Shown here: in pieces, positions 37,994-46,255 of the stretch
Layout of the letters: the number at the start of each line of letters is the position of its first letter
Numbering within the stretch: position 1 is the stretch's first letter
DNA from: Arcticibacter sp.
GTDB taxonomy: Bacteria; Bacteroidota; Bacteroidia; 2-12-FULL-35-15
Assembly (NCBI GenBank): GCA_021155045.1
Contig: JAJNQB010000018.1
Span: 62,001 to 126,000, forward strand
Direction: 5' to 3'
Length of the DNA stretch: 64,000 bases
Program-made: the position numbers and the translations under genes
The notes under the pieces: model-generated
The model's database searches: none
What the model was told of the DNA's origin: nothing
Seen by the model: only the letters and a program-made list of their open reading frames with translations

Positions 37994-39760
37994 GATTTTT
38001 ATTTCATAAAAATATAAAAAGCATCCGTCAATTGGCGGGTGCTTTTTTGTTATAATTCTATAGTCAAAAAAATAATTACATTTGCATTCTTTAAAAATCG
38101 GAGAGGTGTCAGAGTGGCCGATCGAGCACGCTTGGAAAGCGTGTTTACCGCAAGGTAACGAGGGTTCGAATCCCTCTCTCTCCGCTGAGAGGGACTTAGG
38201 CTCAAAAAGAGAACTAAGTCCCTTTTTTATTAAAGCCAAATCGCCCGTGTGTCGGGCGATTTGTGCAATTATAAAGTTGATTTCAGAGGTTCGAAATGCC
38301 CCGTTTTTCTTGTCATATACCAAACCGTTAGGAAAGAGTAAGTTTTGCAATCCTTCTTTCATTGCAATACCGCCATCTTGCCACAGTTGGCGCAGGTTTC
38401 GGCAAAGAATTACAGCTTCATTTGTCATTTCTTTTAGGTTCGAAATGGAAATCCCACAAGTAGCCATTTCCTTTCGGATTTTATCAAATTCCTTAGTGTA
38501 TTTTACTCTAAAACGTTCGTAGGTTTCCTTGGGCATCTCCTCTTTTATGAAGTGTTTCTCTTCGAGGGTTTCAATATCCTTCGTTAGTTCGACAATTCTC
38601 GCCTTAAGGATCGCTTCCTTTTCAACGGAGTCTTTATTCAGTTCATGGTAGGTGCTTTCCAATTCAATTTTGATCGCTTCGCTTAAATCAGGTTTTACTT
38701 CGTATTTCTCAAGTTCCTCTGAAAACAAACGGTGCATTTCTTTCGCGCTTTTATTGCACTTACAGCCGTTTGTTCTGCATTTGTAGTAGTACAAGTTCTT
38801 CTTCTTTACAATGTAGCCTGTAAAGGGCTGATTACAATCCGAGCATTTAATGAAAACCTTTAATGGAATATTTACATCCTCTGCTTTATGAGGCACTCCG
38901 AATTTAGTTGAAGATGAAATTACCTCATTCACTTTCATAAAGGTTTCTTTAGAAATCATTTTTTCATGTACTCCTTCAACTACTTTTCCATTCAACATTC
39001 CATGCGAAACTAATCCGCAATAAAATGGATTAATAAAAATTTTATGCAATTGTTGTTTGTACATTTTTACTCCGATAGACTGAAGCTTCGAAATAATTTC
39101 TTCATTCTTCATGCCCATGAGTTTCCATTCCCATGCTTTTTTAATTTTCTTTCCATCTGCATTCACTACAATTTTACGTTCACCACTTGTTCTAACAATA
39201 TCATAGCCCTGTGGTGGTTTCACAACCCAAATTCCTTTTTCAAATTTGGCTTTCATTCCTGCCATTGCGACTTGCTTTCGTTGTTCGTTATCCCACCGCC
39301 CAAATAACAATTGCATATCATGAAACAGAACTCCGTTTGGATTTGATGTGTCGATTGGTTCTGTTACTGCTTTAATATGAACCCCATGTTTTTCTCTTAG
39401 TTCATCAGCAATGGAAATAGCTTTGCCTCCTGTTCTGCTAAAGCGAGTCATTTTATAAACCAAGATGGTACTTATTTTCCCTTTGCTTGTATTTACAAAA
39501 CTTAGCATTCGTTGAAACTCTTTCCGTGCATCGGTTTTAGCACTTTCATAAGTATCACCAAACGCTGAAACAATTGTTAGATTATTGCGCTTGGCATATT
39601 CCTCAATCGATTTGCGTTGAGTTTCTAGAGACTCATTTTTATCAAACTGCCCTTTGCCGGAAACCCTTGTGTACATTACCGCCAAATTGGATGTGGATTG
39701 CTTTACTTCTTTTTTTCCGAAGCGTCCAAACCGATTTGCTATTATTTGTTCTTCTGTCAT
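37976..39760 (-). CDS. Large serine recombinase (island integrase)
   Basis: 594 codons. Resolvase domain (about 25-170) with catalytic Ser34 in YTRVSGKGQ, Arg-rich active-site helix (KMTRFSRTGGKA), a recombinase domain (about 195-290; PPQGYDIVRTSGER), a zinc ribbon (CSDC near 303, CRTNGCKC) and a coiled coil (about 365-450). Serine integrases move islands with short att sites and without host factors. The native protein should end near residue 524; beyond that the frame passes antisense through tRNA-Ser (EREGFEPSLPCGKHAFQA) and into the T9SS gene end, so the last ~70 residues come from the chromosome. It ends as a read-through tail rather than a designed C-terminus. Confidence 0.88.
   Translation of the reverse strand: MTEEQIIANRFGRFGKKEVKQSTSNLAVMYTRVSGKGQFDKNESLETQRKSIEEYAKRNNLTIVSAFGDTYESAKTDARKEFQRMLSFVNTSKGKISTILVYKMTRFSRTGGKAISIADELREKHGVHIKAVTEPIDTSNPNGVLFHDMQLLFGRWDNEQRKQVAMAGMKAKFEKGIWVVKPPQGYDIVRTSGERKIVVNADGKKIKKAWEWKLMGMKNEEIISKLQSIGVKMYKQQLHKIFINPFYCGLVSHGMLNGKVVEGVHEKMISKETFMKVNEVISSSTKFGVPHKAEDVNIPLKVFIKCSDCNQPFTGYIVKKKNLYYYKCRTNGCKCNKSAKEMHRLFSEELEKYEVKPDLSEAIKIELESTYHELNKDSVEKEAILKARIVELTKDIETLEEKHFIKEEMPKETYERFRVKYTKEFDKIRKEMATCGISISNLKEMTNEAVILCRNLRQLWQDGGIAMKEGLQNLLFPNGLVYDKKNGAFRTSEINFIIAQIARHTGDLALIKKGLSSLFEPKSLSAEREGFEPSLPCGKHAFQACSIGHSDTSPIFKECKCNYFFDYRIITKKHPPIDGCFLYFYEIKILFYYF
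38020..38048 (+). terminator. Intrinsic terminator after the T9SS gene
   Basis: Ten-pair stem (38020-38029 with 38034-38043, including three G-T pairs) around the loop AATT, followed by six T. It lies inside the antisense 3' extension of the recombinase frame. Confidence 0.8.
38077..38084 (+). promoter_or_regulatory. Promoter -7 box of tRNA-Ser (TACATTTG)
   Basis: TACATTTG fits TAnnTTTG and lies 15 bp before the mature 5' end of tRNA-Ser, so the tRNA has its own promoter and is not read from the upstream gene, which ends in a terminator. Confidence 0.55.
38100..38184 (+). tRNA. tRNA-Ser (anticodon GGA)
   Basis: 85 nt with all arms visible: acceptor GGAGAGG pairing with TCTCTCC (last pair G-T), D arm with GGCCGATC-type loop, anticodon stem CACGC/GCGTG enclosing TTGGAAA with anticodon GGA at 38134-38136, a long variable arm (about TTTACCGCAAGGTAAC) as in class II tRNAs, and T arm GAGGG-TTCGAAT-CCCTC. 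Discriminator G; CCA is not encoded. It decodes UCC/UCU. It is the attachment point of the island. Confidence 0.95.
38191..38228 (+). terminator. Terminator of tRNA-Ser
   Basis: GGGACTTAG (38191-38199) pairs perfectly with CTAAGTCCC (38214-38222), followed by a run of T. It lies right after the tRNA and, on the other strand, inside the 3' part of the recombinase gene, encoding KKGLSSLFEPKSL. It belongs to the island side of the junction. Confidence 0.8.
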
Positions 39761-39788
39761 TTTGCCTCCTTTCTATTTAAATAATTTT

Positions 39789-40073
39789 TTATGCTTGTTT
39801 TCTGTATTCAATTTCCGAAACATCATTCTCAGTATTCAACAAAATTATTTTTGCTTCATCTGATTCATCCATCTCATTTTTCTTTTTTAATTTTGAAAGA
39901 TGTTCGCATAAAAGAACAGCCAGTTTTTTGATTGATAAAACAATCTTGTTTGCTTGTTCATCGCTTACACTTTCATAACCTTTTATCATTCTCAGTTTTT
40001 CAACTGTTAATCCTTTATTATTTTCACTCTCACTTTTCATTTCTCTTTTGCTTTCCCGCAATTCGTTCAACAC
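39789..40073 (-). CDS. Small charged protein upstream of recombinase, unknown
   Basis: 94 residues, very hydrophilic, with Glu/Lys/Ser-rich ends and a central helix (EQANKIVLSIKKLAVLLCEHLSKL) that could dimerise. It lies 28 bp upstream of the recombinase and is probably cotranscribed with it from the palindrome-containing promoter region at 40089-40111. A role as a recombination directionality factor or regulator would fit this place, but no motif shows it. Confidence 0.5.
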   Translation of the reverse strand: MLNELRESKREMKSESENNKGLTVEKLRMIKGYESVSDEQANKIVLSIKKLAVLLCEHLSKLKKKNEMDESDEAKIILLNTENDVSEIEYRKQA

Positions 40074-40088
40074 TTATTTTTATTTTAC

Positions 40089-40111
40089 ATTATATTGATT
40101 ATCAATATAAT
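40089..40111. promoter_or_regulatory. 23-bp perfect palindrome upstream of recombinase operon
   Basis: Arms ATTATATTGAT and ATCAATATAAT are exact reverse complements around a single T. It lies 16 bp upstream of the start of the small gene preceding the recombinase, an ideal operator position for a dimeric repressor or activator. The core TTGAT..ATCAA resembles FNR/CRP-family sites but has a 1-base instead of a 4-base spacer. Confidence 0.5.
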
Positions 40112-40263
40112 AGCTAATATAAGTACATCTTTTGGAATAAAGAAATGCCCCCCAAATCACCCTAAATTTGCTCAATTTTCAGGTTGATTTTATAGCTTTC
40201 TCCTGTACATTTTAGTATTCCAAAATTTGGCAAGGCGATCTGATTTTTATTTTTTGTTTCATA

Positions 40264-41334
40264 TTATGCGGCTTTGTTTTGATGTTTAGTTTTTAATAAT
40301 CCTTGTTTCTTTAACGCTTCGTATCTGTACCTCCAATCACTTTTCTTTTCTGTTTCATTTTTACAGGAGAAAAATTGATGCGCTTTTTCCTGATGGGGTT
40401 TCTCTTCAACAAAATCTATTTCAGAAAATTTTATTTCCGGTGTATGAAGCATTAATTGATGCCTAATACATATCAGTTGTGCTTTTCTTTCTTTTGTTAA
40501 TTTGAAAGAAAGCATTTTTAAGTGTCTCTTTTCTTCATGTGTTTTATTTAGTCCGAGAAAGAGTTCAATAATTAATTCCTTAAAAGGATAATCATTTGGT
40601 AGCTTGTTAAAAGTTGCACTTGTAACCAATCTCTTAAATGCATCCGTTACGCAAAGCAAAGTATGCTGATCGATACGGTTATAGTTACTTAGTTTTATTA
40701 ATCCTTCGACTAAACATCTAAAACGAGAGTTTACCCAAACAATGTATTTTGCTTCTTCGTATTGCCAATAATCAAAAGGTTCTTTTGTTTTAATACCTCC
40801 GGAGTTTTGCTCGTATTTTTTTTCAATTAAACCAATGAGTTTACTGTTGATCCATTTATAACGTGGCTCGTTTTCATTTTCATGTTTCTGCTCAACTTTT
40901 ATAAGATTATTTATTGGTTCAATTTCCTTTTCAATCTCTCTTACATTATTCGATTCTGCTATTTCGTTTTCTTCTTCTTCTTCTTCTTCTTCTTCTTCTT
41001 CTTCTTCTTCTTCTTCTTCTTCTTCTTCTTCTTCTGCATCCTCCAGCGGTACAAATTCACTTTGTTCATCCTTATCGTATTTTACGGTAAGTTCTTCATT
41101 ACCGTATTTTACGGTATCCTTTTCCTTATCGTATTTTACGCTAACTTCATTAGTAGTAACAGGCTTTACGACAACTACAGGAACTTGCAAACTTGGTTCT
41201 ACTTCCGTTGTTCCTGAAAGCACCAAGCCATTTCTTTTAAAGTATGCCATTTGCTTACAGTTATCGCTGCAATATTTTTTGCTCGACCGTATTGCCGTAA
41301 AATGCCCTCCGCAATATAAACAGGTGCTTTCCAT
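40264..41334 (-). CDS. Zinc-finger accessory protein with iteron-like coding repeats
   Basis: 356 residues. N-terminal zinc finger CLYCGGHF...KYCSDNCK (Cys4 type, about residues 5-27); a region with three 9-residue repeats (TVKYDKEKD, TVKYGNEEL, TVKYDKDEQ, about 63-90); a run of about 24 glutamates (about 100-125); and a C-terminal helical domain (about 155-350) with no recognised family. The zinc finger resembles those of nucleic-acid binding proteins, so a replication, partition or recombination helper is possible. The DNA encoding the 9-residue repeats forms 27-bp-spaced copies of a motif also present elsewhere in the island. First of four genes of unknown role facing the recombinase. Confidence 0.6.
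   Translation of the reverse strand: MESTCLYCGGHFTAIRSSKKYCSDNCKQMAYFKRNGLVLSGTTEVEPSLQVPVVVVKPVTTNEVSVKYDKEKDTVKYGNEELTVKYDKDEQSEFVPLEDAEEEEEEEEEEEEEEEEEEEEEENEIAESNNVREIEKEIEPINNLIKVEQKHENENEPRYKWINSKLIGLIEKKYEQNSGGIKTKEPFDYWQYEEAKYIVWVNSRFRCLVEGLIKLSNYNRIDQHTLLCVTDAFKRLVTSATFNKLPNDYPFKELIIELFLGLNKTHEEKRHLKMLSFKLTKERKAQLICIRHQLMLHTPEIKFSEIDFVEEKPHQEKAHQFFSCKNETEKKSDWRYRYEALKKQGLLKTKHQNKAA
40971..41034. repeat. (CTT)21 microsatellite
   Basis: An uninterrupted run of about 21 CTT triplets, read on the minus strand as GAA/GAG codons giving the poly-glutamate tract of the zinc-finger protein. Triplet changes alter tract length without shifting the frame. Confidence 0.9.
41072..41144. repeat. 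Three 27-bp-spaced iteron-like motif copies
   Basis: Copies start at 41072, 41099 and 41126, exactly 27 bp apart: TTATCGTATTTTACGGTAA, TTACCGTATTTTACGGTAT, TTATCGTATTTTACGCTAA. The middle copy holds a perfect inverted repeat TACCGTA-TTT-TACGGTA. On the minus strand the core codes for VKYD/VKYG. Confidence 0.85.
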
Positions 41335-41355
41335 TCTTTTTAAATTCTAATCGGT

Positions 41356-41670
41356 TTAATATTCGTTTTCATCATCCTCTTCATCCAACATCAAAACTGT
41401 ATCGCCAAGCAAACCTTTCATGTATTCACTGTAATCAGTTAATATGCCTTCCATATTTTCTTTGGCTTCTCTATTCTTAAGAAAGTTTAAATCAAAATTC
41501 ACGTTTAGCAATACAATGTTTTGTCGCTCCTGTATTCCAATAATTTTATGCTTGACATTGTTACCAAACAAAATGCGTAAAATATCCATCAGCAGATCTT
41601 CCGGAATTTTATATCGTTTTACCATGAGTTTATTTTCCATGTCTTTCGTTTTATAAGTAAGCGGTTTCAT
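41356..41670 (-). CDS. Accessory protein, unknown (104 residues)
   Basis: 104 residues, predominantly helical-looking, with an acidic end (DEEDDENEY). It starts MKPLTYKTKDMENKL; its start overlaps the next upstream gene by 20 bp, so both are in one operon. An internal ATG (MENKLMVKRYKIPEDL, residue 11) would remove most of the overlap and may be the true start. No family recognised. Confidence 0.5.
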   Translation of the reverse strand: MKPLTYKTKDMENKLMVKRYKIPEDLLMDILRILFGNNVKHKIIGIQERQNIVLLNVNFDLNFLKNREAKENMEGILTDYSEYMKGLLGDTVLMLDEEDDENEY

Positions 41671-42106
41671 ATGTTTTCTTTTTCTCCGATTGCGCTATTG
41701 GTATAACATCTCTGATCGCATTCATCCCGATTCCTAAATGGGGATTCTCCGTTTCTGTTTCCGATAACACTTTTATCTTCTTGTACTTCTTCTTTACTTT
41801 TTCAAGATCCTCTTCAAGTTCTGTGTAGTCTTCTTTTAGCTTGAGGTTTTCTGCTTTCAGTTTTTCTATTTCCTCTTTTTGTACTTTCAATTTAATAAAG
41901 GCATAGATCAATAAACCAACACCAACCAATAGTGTAATGGGACTTAATACAAGTTTTAATACCGACCCCATTAATTTATTGTCTCCGGCAATGGTATCTG
42001 CTGCTTTTTCCCAAACACCTTTTTCTGCATCTGTTCCTGATAAGCTTTTATCGGTTTTATTTCCGTTTTGCTTTTGTTCTGTTTTTTCTTCTTTCGTTTC
42101 TTTCAT
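41651..42106 (-). CDS. Membrane-anchored coiled-coil protein, unknown
   Basis: 151 residues. A hydrophilic N-terminus (KEEKTEQKQNGNKTDKS), one hydrophobic helix (about 53-70, KLVLSPITLLVGVGLLIYAF) and a coiled coil (about 75-115, KEEIEKLKAENLKLKEDY). Its C-terminus overlaps the following gene. Likely anchored to the inner membrane with the coiled coil in the cytoplasm. Function unknown; it begins the island's left operon. Confidence 0.5.
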   Translation of the reverse strand: MKETKEEKTEQKQNGNKTDKSLSGTDAEKGVWEKAADTIAGDNKLMGSVLKLVLSPITLLVGVGLLIYAFIKLKVQKEEIEKLKAENLKLKEDYTELEEDLEKVKKKYKKIKVLSETETENPHLGIGMNAIRDVIPIAQSEKKKTYETAYL

Positions 42107-42646
42107 GGCTATTGTATTTTACGTTTAAAAATTCAAAGGTCGTTTACTGTATTTTACTGTTGCCGATTCCCGAACGCATTGAACCTAATTGGTTCTTATT
42201 GAACGGTATTGGCGATTATCGTTTACAAAAACAAAGGTGCAACAAGTGTATTTTACGCTTTCCGCATTTTTGACGTTCATTGCAATCCTTTTCGTTTGTT
42301 TTATAATCTTTTCTAACGTTTTTCGATTTTAGCGTAAAGTAACGGCAGGGGTTTAACTCGCATTACTGATTTGGGCGGAAACTGCCGAGAAATGCTTTCA
42401 AATGCCACATATAGATGTTTAAGTTCCTTAAGGGGAGTTTTGATAAAACAATTAATAAATAAATTTTATGTATATTATAAAATATATAAATAATAACATA
42501 TGATTTAATTACACTAGTTTTAAATAAGAAATCAATGTTAACTCTGGAAATAATAGAACAGAATTATTTGTAGTCTTTTAACTCAAATTGTAAAAAAAGC
42601 ATGATTTTAATCATGTGCTCCACTAATTAATATCATTTAGCTATTA
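42107..42646. other. Non-coding divergent region between island modules
   Basis: About 540-590 bp between the left (minus) and cargo (plus) operons. I see no gene. It holds further copies of the GTATTTTACG core (42114-42123, 42248-42257, a near copy 42149-42158) and a degenerate reverse copy near 42331-42345, so it could be an origin or a control region recognised by the same factor as the coding repeats. The right half is very AT-rich and contains the operator-like palindrome at 42600-42615. Confidence 0.5.
42600..42615. promoter_or_regulatory. FNR/CRP-like palindrome before the stress operon
   Basis: CATGATTTTAATCATG: TGAT-N4-ATCA with matching outer bases, the geometry of FNR/CRP-family sites (TTGATnnnnATCAA for FNR). 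It lies about 85 bp upstream of the first cargo gene. Redox or energy control by a CRP/FNR protein would fit the cargo; it is an inference. Confidence 0.4.
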
Positions 42647-42700
42647 ATGAAATTTTTAGTACTTAGTATACAGATACATAACCACTTAAAAACATTTATC

Positions 42701-43126
42701 ATGAAAACATCACAAGATATTACAAATTCTGAATTGAATTACAAACAATTCTACAAAGAATTAGGGCATCTTTTGTATGCAGTTGCTTATTCTGATGGAA
42801 AAGTTCGCAAGAAGGAAGTAGATGCATTACGCGAATTTGTATTAAAAGAACTTGCACCTTTTGAGCCGAGTACAGATTCTTCAGGTATGAATCAAGCATT
42901 TTATACTCAGTTTGAGTTTGAGGATATTGCAAATAAAAATGAGTCTGCAACTATTGTGTTTTTGTCTTTTGTCGAATATCTTAAGAAAAATGCTGCTCAA
43001 ATGGATGACCATCTTAAAACTGCAATTGTTAAAGCTGTAGAAAAAGTTTCACAAGCATATAAAAAAACTAATAAACTAGAGCAGGAGATGATAAATAAAC
43101 TTAAAGCAGAAATTACAGCATTGTAA
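42701..43126 (+). CDS. TerB-like helical protein, paralogue 1
   Basis: 141 residues from the ATG at 42701, which gives the TerB-like start (FYKELGHLLYAVAYSDGKVRKKEVDALREFV) cut here as LGHLLYAVAYSDG / VRKKEVDALREF; an upstream ATG at 42647 adds 18 residues of unlikely sequence. The helical YAVAYSDGKV pattern resembles the metal-binding tellurite-resistance/TerB fold. It starts the stress cluster 22 bp before the first USP gene. A second, related protein is encoded at 52463. Role unknown. Confidence 0.6.
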   Translation: MKTSQDITNSELNYKQFYKELGHLLYAVAYSDGKVRKKEVDALREFVLKELAPFEPSTDSSGMNQAFYTQFEFEDIANKNESATIVFLSFVEYLKKNAAQMDDHLKTAIVKAVEKVSQAYKKTNKLEQEMINKLKAEITAL

Positions 43127-43148
43127 GCCTAATATTATTTAAGAAAGA

Positions 43149-44009
43149 ATGAATTTTATTGTACCGACCGATTTTTCAACTAATGCCAAATATGCTGCCA
43201 AATATGCTGCAATGCTAGCGCAGGCAACAAATTCTAACATCAGATTATTGCATATTTTATCTCCACCGCTCTTCGGTGATAATAAACTTGATCCTACTTA
43301 TAAAGAAAAAGTATCTTCTTCTAAAAAAGAAGCTTCGATAAAATTGGAAGAACTGAGAGATGAGATAATCTCAGAAAACACGAATATCACCTGTGATCAT
43401 ATCACTAGAGTGGCAGAAAACTCAAGTGAAAATATTGTTTCTATTGCACTTAATATTAAAGCGGATTTCATCGTTATGGGTACGAAAGGCGCAGGACTAA
43501 TTAAAAAAACACTTTTAGGAAGTAATACTGCAAGTGTAATTGAAGATTCGCCAATACCTGTTTTTGTTATCCCCGAAGAAGTTTCCTTTTTGAATCCGAA
43601 AAAAATTGTATTCGCTTCTAGATTTCATAATAGCGATGTACAGGCCATAAAGCAGTTATCAGTCATTGCATCTGCCTTTAACGCTGAGTTAATTATAGTT
43701 TATTTTGTTGAAAACAAAAAAGGTAAAGAAGCTGGTTCTTCAATAATGGCAACTTTTTTAGCACGAATTCGTGAAGTAATCACCTACCCTAAAATAACAT
43801 GCCACACTTTTGAAAACGAAAACGCACAAAAGGGAATTGAAAAATTCATTGATGTAGTTGATGCAGATATAATTGCTTTATCTACCAAAAATAGAAATCC
43901 TATTGAAAAACTGTTTACTAGAAGTATGACAAAGGATATGTCTTTTCATAGTAAAATACCATTGTTGGCATTTCATATAAAAAACATAGAAGATGACTAT
44001 GAGATATAG
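43149..44009 (+). CDS. Universal stress protein, double domain (USP 1)
   Basis: 286 residues, two tandem Usp domains. Domain 1 (about 1-140) has the start NFIVPTDFSTNAKYAAKYA and the ATP-binding motif G-2x-G-9x-G-S (GTKGAGLIKKTLLGSNT, near 110). Domain 2 (about 147-286) keeps the fold but has a degenerate motif (ALSTKNRNPIEKLF). USPs bind ATP and aid survival of growth arrest, hypoxia and stress. First of five paralogues in the cluster. Confidence 0.9.
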   Translation: MNFIVPTDFSTNAKYAAKYAAMLAQATNSNIRLLHILSPPLFGDNKLDPTYKEKVSSSKKEASIKLEELRDEIISENTNITCDHITRVAENSSENIVSIALNIKADFIVMGTKGAGLIKKTLLGSNTASVIEDSPIPVFVIPEEVSFLNPKKIVFASRFHNSDVQAIKQLSVIASAFNAELIIVYFVENKKGKEAGSSIMATFLARIREVITYPKITCHTFENENAQKGIEKFIDVVDADIIALSTKNRNPIEKLFTRSMTKDMSFHSKIPLLAFHIKNIEDDYEI

Positions 44010-44073
44010 CACTCTAAAAAGTTAAATTATAGACATTTATAACCTAGTTAGTTTATTTAGTAAAAACAAAAAA

Positions 44074-44508
44074 GTGATGATAATTAATAATGAATTAATA
44101 TTAGTATTTTTACTAAGGGTTATACTTGGCATATTATTCTTTTTTCAAGGATACGATAAAGTATTTAAGGTAAAGATAAGTGGCGTAATTGATTTTTTCG
44201 CTAACGAAACCCGAAACACTAAAATTCCACTCTGGATCCTTCAAACTTCAGCCTACTACACATCTTACATCGAATTTTTATGCGGAGGAATGTTAATAAT
44301 TGGCTTATTTACAAAGTATTCTTTGTACCTGCTCGGGATTGACATGATTCTTGTTGTAGGGGCTTTCAGTATGATTAAACCAATGTGGGACATGAATCAA
44401 CTCTTTCCACGATTAATATTATTGAGCATATTGCTTTTTCTTCCAGAAAAATGGAATACAATTTCAGTCGACCATATATTACATTATTTTACATCAATCT
44501 ATTCTTAA
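44074..44508 (+). CDS. DoxX-family membrane protein
   Basis: 144 residues, four helices. The start FLLRVILGILFFFQGYDKVF is the DoxX/SURF4-like signature. DoxX proteins occur in quinone/terminal oxidase or redox-linked membrane complexes; here it lies among USP genes (64 bp after USP 1, 4 bp before USP 2). The exact function in this cluster is unknown. Confidence 0.75.
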   Translation: MMIINNELILVFLLRVILGILFFFQGYDKVFKVKISGVIDFFANETRNTKIPLWILQTSAYYTSYIEFLCGGMLIIGLFTKYSLYLLGIDMILVVGAFSMIKPMWDMNQLFPRLILLSILLFLPEKWNTISVDHILHYFTSIYS

Positions 44509-44512
44509 CAAC

Positions 44513-45364
44513 ATGAGAACAATACTTGTACCAACCGATTTTTCAAATTGCTCAGCCGATGCAATAAAATATGCTATTCAATTTGCCGCCAAAACGGAAC
44601 GTAAGTTGTTATTTTTTCATTCCACCTTTCTTCTCATTCCCACCCGAAGCTCTAATTTCGCGTACCTAAATGCTGTTAAGGCGGATAGGGAAACAAAATT
44701 GAAATTACTAATTAAATACATCGATAAAATTTATTATTCGCTTAACATTAAAAGAGATGAGGCCATAACCAAATTTGTTGTAAAATTTGGAGATTCATTG
44801 GTAGAGAACATAACTGAAACAATAAACGAGCAATTTATCGATTTAATTATTATGGGTACTCATGGCGCTAGTGGGTTCAGAAAAGTTTTTATGGGAAGCA
44901 ATACAACAAAAATAATTGCACACTCTTATTGTCCAGTGTTGGCTATTCCTCATAAATATAAATTTAGCGAAATTGAAAAATTTGCATTCGCTTCTTCCGA
45001 TCTGAATAAAGTAAAGAAAGAATTAAAACAGGTTGTTGCTATTGCCAAAAAATTTGATGCTTCATTGGAAATATTTCATGTAGTAACAGAAAAAGGATCA
45101 TTGAAAAAATATGAACAATTTAATTCAAAAGAGTTTTTGAATTCGCTAACTCATCATTATAAGTTTTATAAACTAAGTCTATATGTGATTGATAGAGGAG
45201 ATAAAAATATAGCAACTGTTATAGATAGCTTTGTAAAGCACAATAAGCCTAACATCTTAATTACTTTAACACAGAAACGGGGATTTTTTGAAAGACTATT
45301 TAATACTAGCCATACAGAAGAATTAGCTTATAATTTAAAAGTACCGCTATTAGCAATAAAATAA
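44513..45364 (+). CDS. Universal stress protein, double domain (USP 2)
   Basis: 283 residues. Domain 1: MRTILVPTDFSNCSADAIKYA and GTHGASGFRKVFMGSNT, a perfect G-2x-G-9x-G-S motif (near 114), so ATP binding is expected. Domain 2: degenerate (LTQKRGFFERLFNTSHTEELAY; given as QKRGFFERLFNTSHTEE). It starts 4 bp after the DoxX gene. Confidence 0.9.
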   Translation: MRTILVPTDFSNCSADAIKYAIQFAAKTERKLLFFHSTFLLIPTRSSNFAYLNAVKADRETKLKLLIKYIDKIYYSLNIKRDEAITKFVVKFGDSLVENITETINEQFIDLIIMGTHGASGFRKVFMGSNTTKIIAHSYCPVLAIPHKYKFSEIEKFAFASSDLNKVKKELKQVVAIAKKFDASLEIFHVVTEKGSLKKYEQFNSKEFLNSLTHHYKFYKLSLYVIDRGDKNIATVIDSFVKHNKPNILITLTQKRGFFERLFNTSHTEELAYNLKVPLLAIK

Positions 45365-45382
45365 TTAATTGTATAAAAAAGT

Positions 45383-46216
45383 ATGAAGAAAATATTAGTA
45401 ACAACAGATTTTTCAACAAACTCCAAAGCCGGCATCCGCTTTGCGATTCAGCTTGCATCACAAACAAAATGTGAATTAATATTTTACAACGTTCTTGAAA
45501 CGCTTAAAAGTAACGCATGGATAGTGAATAACCCTAAAGGTAAAAAAGCCGAACATATTATTAGGCAAGAAAAACTCAATAAATTTATTGCTGCCATTAG
45601 TAAAGAGAGTAATGCTGCTATAACAAAATATAAGTGCGTTGTTGAAAATGGAATAGATGTGAACACTTTGGTTATAAAATATACTAAACTCAACAATGTA
45701 GATTTTGTATGCGCAAGCACAAGAGGCGCAGGGGTAGTGAAGAAAATCCTTGGCACAACTACATCAGCATTAATTCAAAAATGTCCTATACCGGTTTTTG
45801 TTATCCCAAAAAATTATCGAAAGAGCAAGATCAGAGAAATACTTTACTCTTCAGACATGGCCGATTTGAATAACGAACTTGCTACTGTAAGGAAGTTTGC
45901 GACCCCACTATCAGCCAAAATCCATGTTTTTAATTATGAATATATGATTGAGGTTGACGATGTTAGAGATAGACTAAATAAAAGGGCGGCAAAGTACATT
46001 AAAAACAATATTGATTTTGTTTTTAGAAAACAAAATGTAGAAAATTCTATTTCAAAACATTTACAAAAGGATATTGATAAATTAAAACCCTCAATAGTTG
46101 TAATGTTTACTAAACTAAATAAGGCATGGTACGAAAGATGGTTCCTTCGTAATAACTCTGAGGAAGTGACGTTCGATACTAAAACACCTCTTCTAATTTT
46201 TAGAAAAACAAGTTAG
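45383..46216 (+). CDS. Universal stress protein with degenerate ATP motif (USP 3)
   Basis: 277 residues. Starts MKKILVTTDFSTNSKAGIRFA. In domain 1 the motif is STRGAGVVKKILGTTT: the first glycine is Ser and the spacing is one residue shorter, so ATP binding is doubtful. Domain 2 is degenerate as in the others (FTKLNKAWYERWFLRN). It may serve as a non-ATP-binding regulatory subunit. Confidence 0.85.
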   Translation: MKKILVTTDFSTNSKAGIRFAIQLASQTKCELIFYNVLETLKSNAWIVNNPKGKKAEHIIRQEKLNKFIAAISKESNAAITKYKCVVENGIDVNTLVIKYTKLNNVDFVCASTRGAGVVKKILGTTTSALIQKCPIPVFVIPKNYRKSKIREILYSSDMADLNNELATVRKFATPLSAKIHVFNYEYMIEVDDVRDRLNKRAAKYIKNNIDFVFRKQNVENSISKHLQKDIDKLKPSIVVMFTKLNKAWYERWFLRNNSEEVTFDTKTPLLIFRKTS

Positions 46217-46255
46217 AAGGTATATAAACACAATTAACATATAAAAAAAAGCACT

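Noticed and set aside
38236..38262. GC-rich hairpin (AAATCGCCCG / CGGGCGATTT) considered as terminator
   Set aside because: No T tract on either strand and it lies in the recombinase reading frame (QIARHTGDLALI); treated as part of the gene.
41072..41144. Regular 27-bp repeats considered as a CRISPR array
   Set aside because: Only three copies, no unique spacers of fixed size (8 bp between cores), all in a reading frame; no cas genes nearby.
40882..41217. Plus-strand open frame rich in phenylalanine across the CTT repeat
   Set aside because: It is the antisense of the poly-Glu gene with no recognisable protein.
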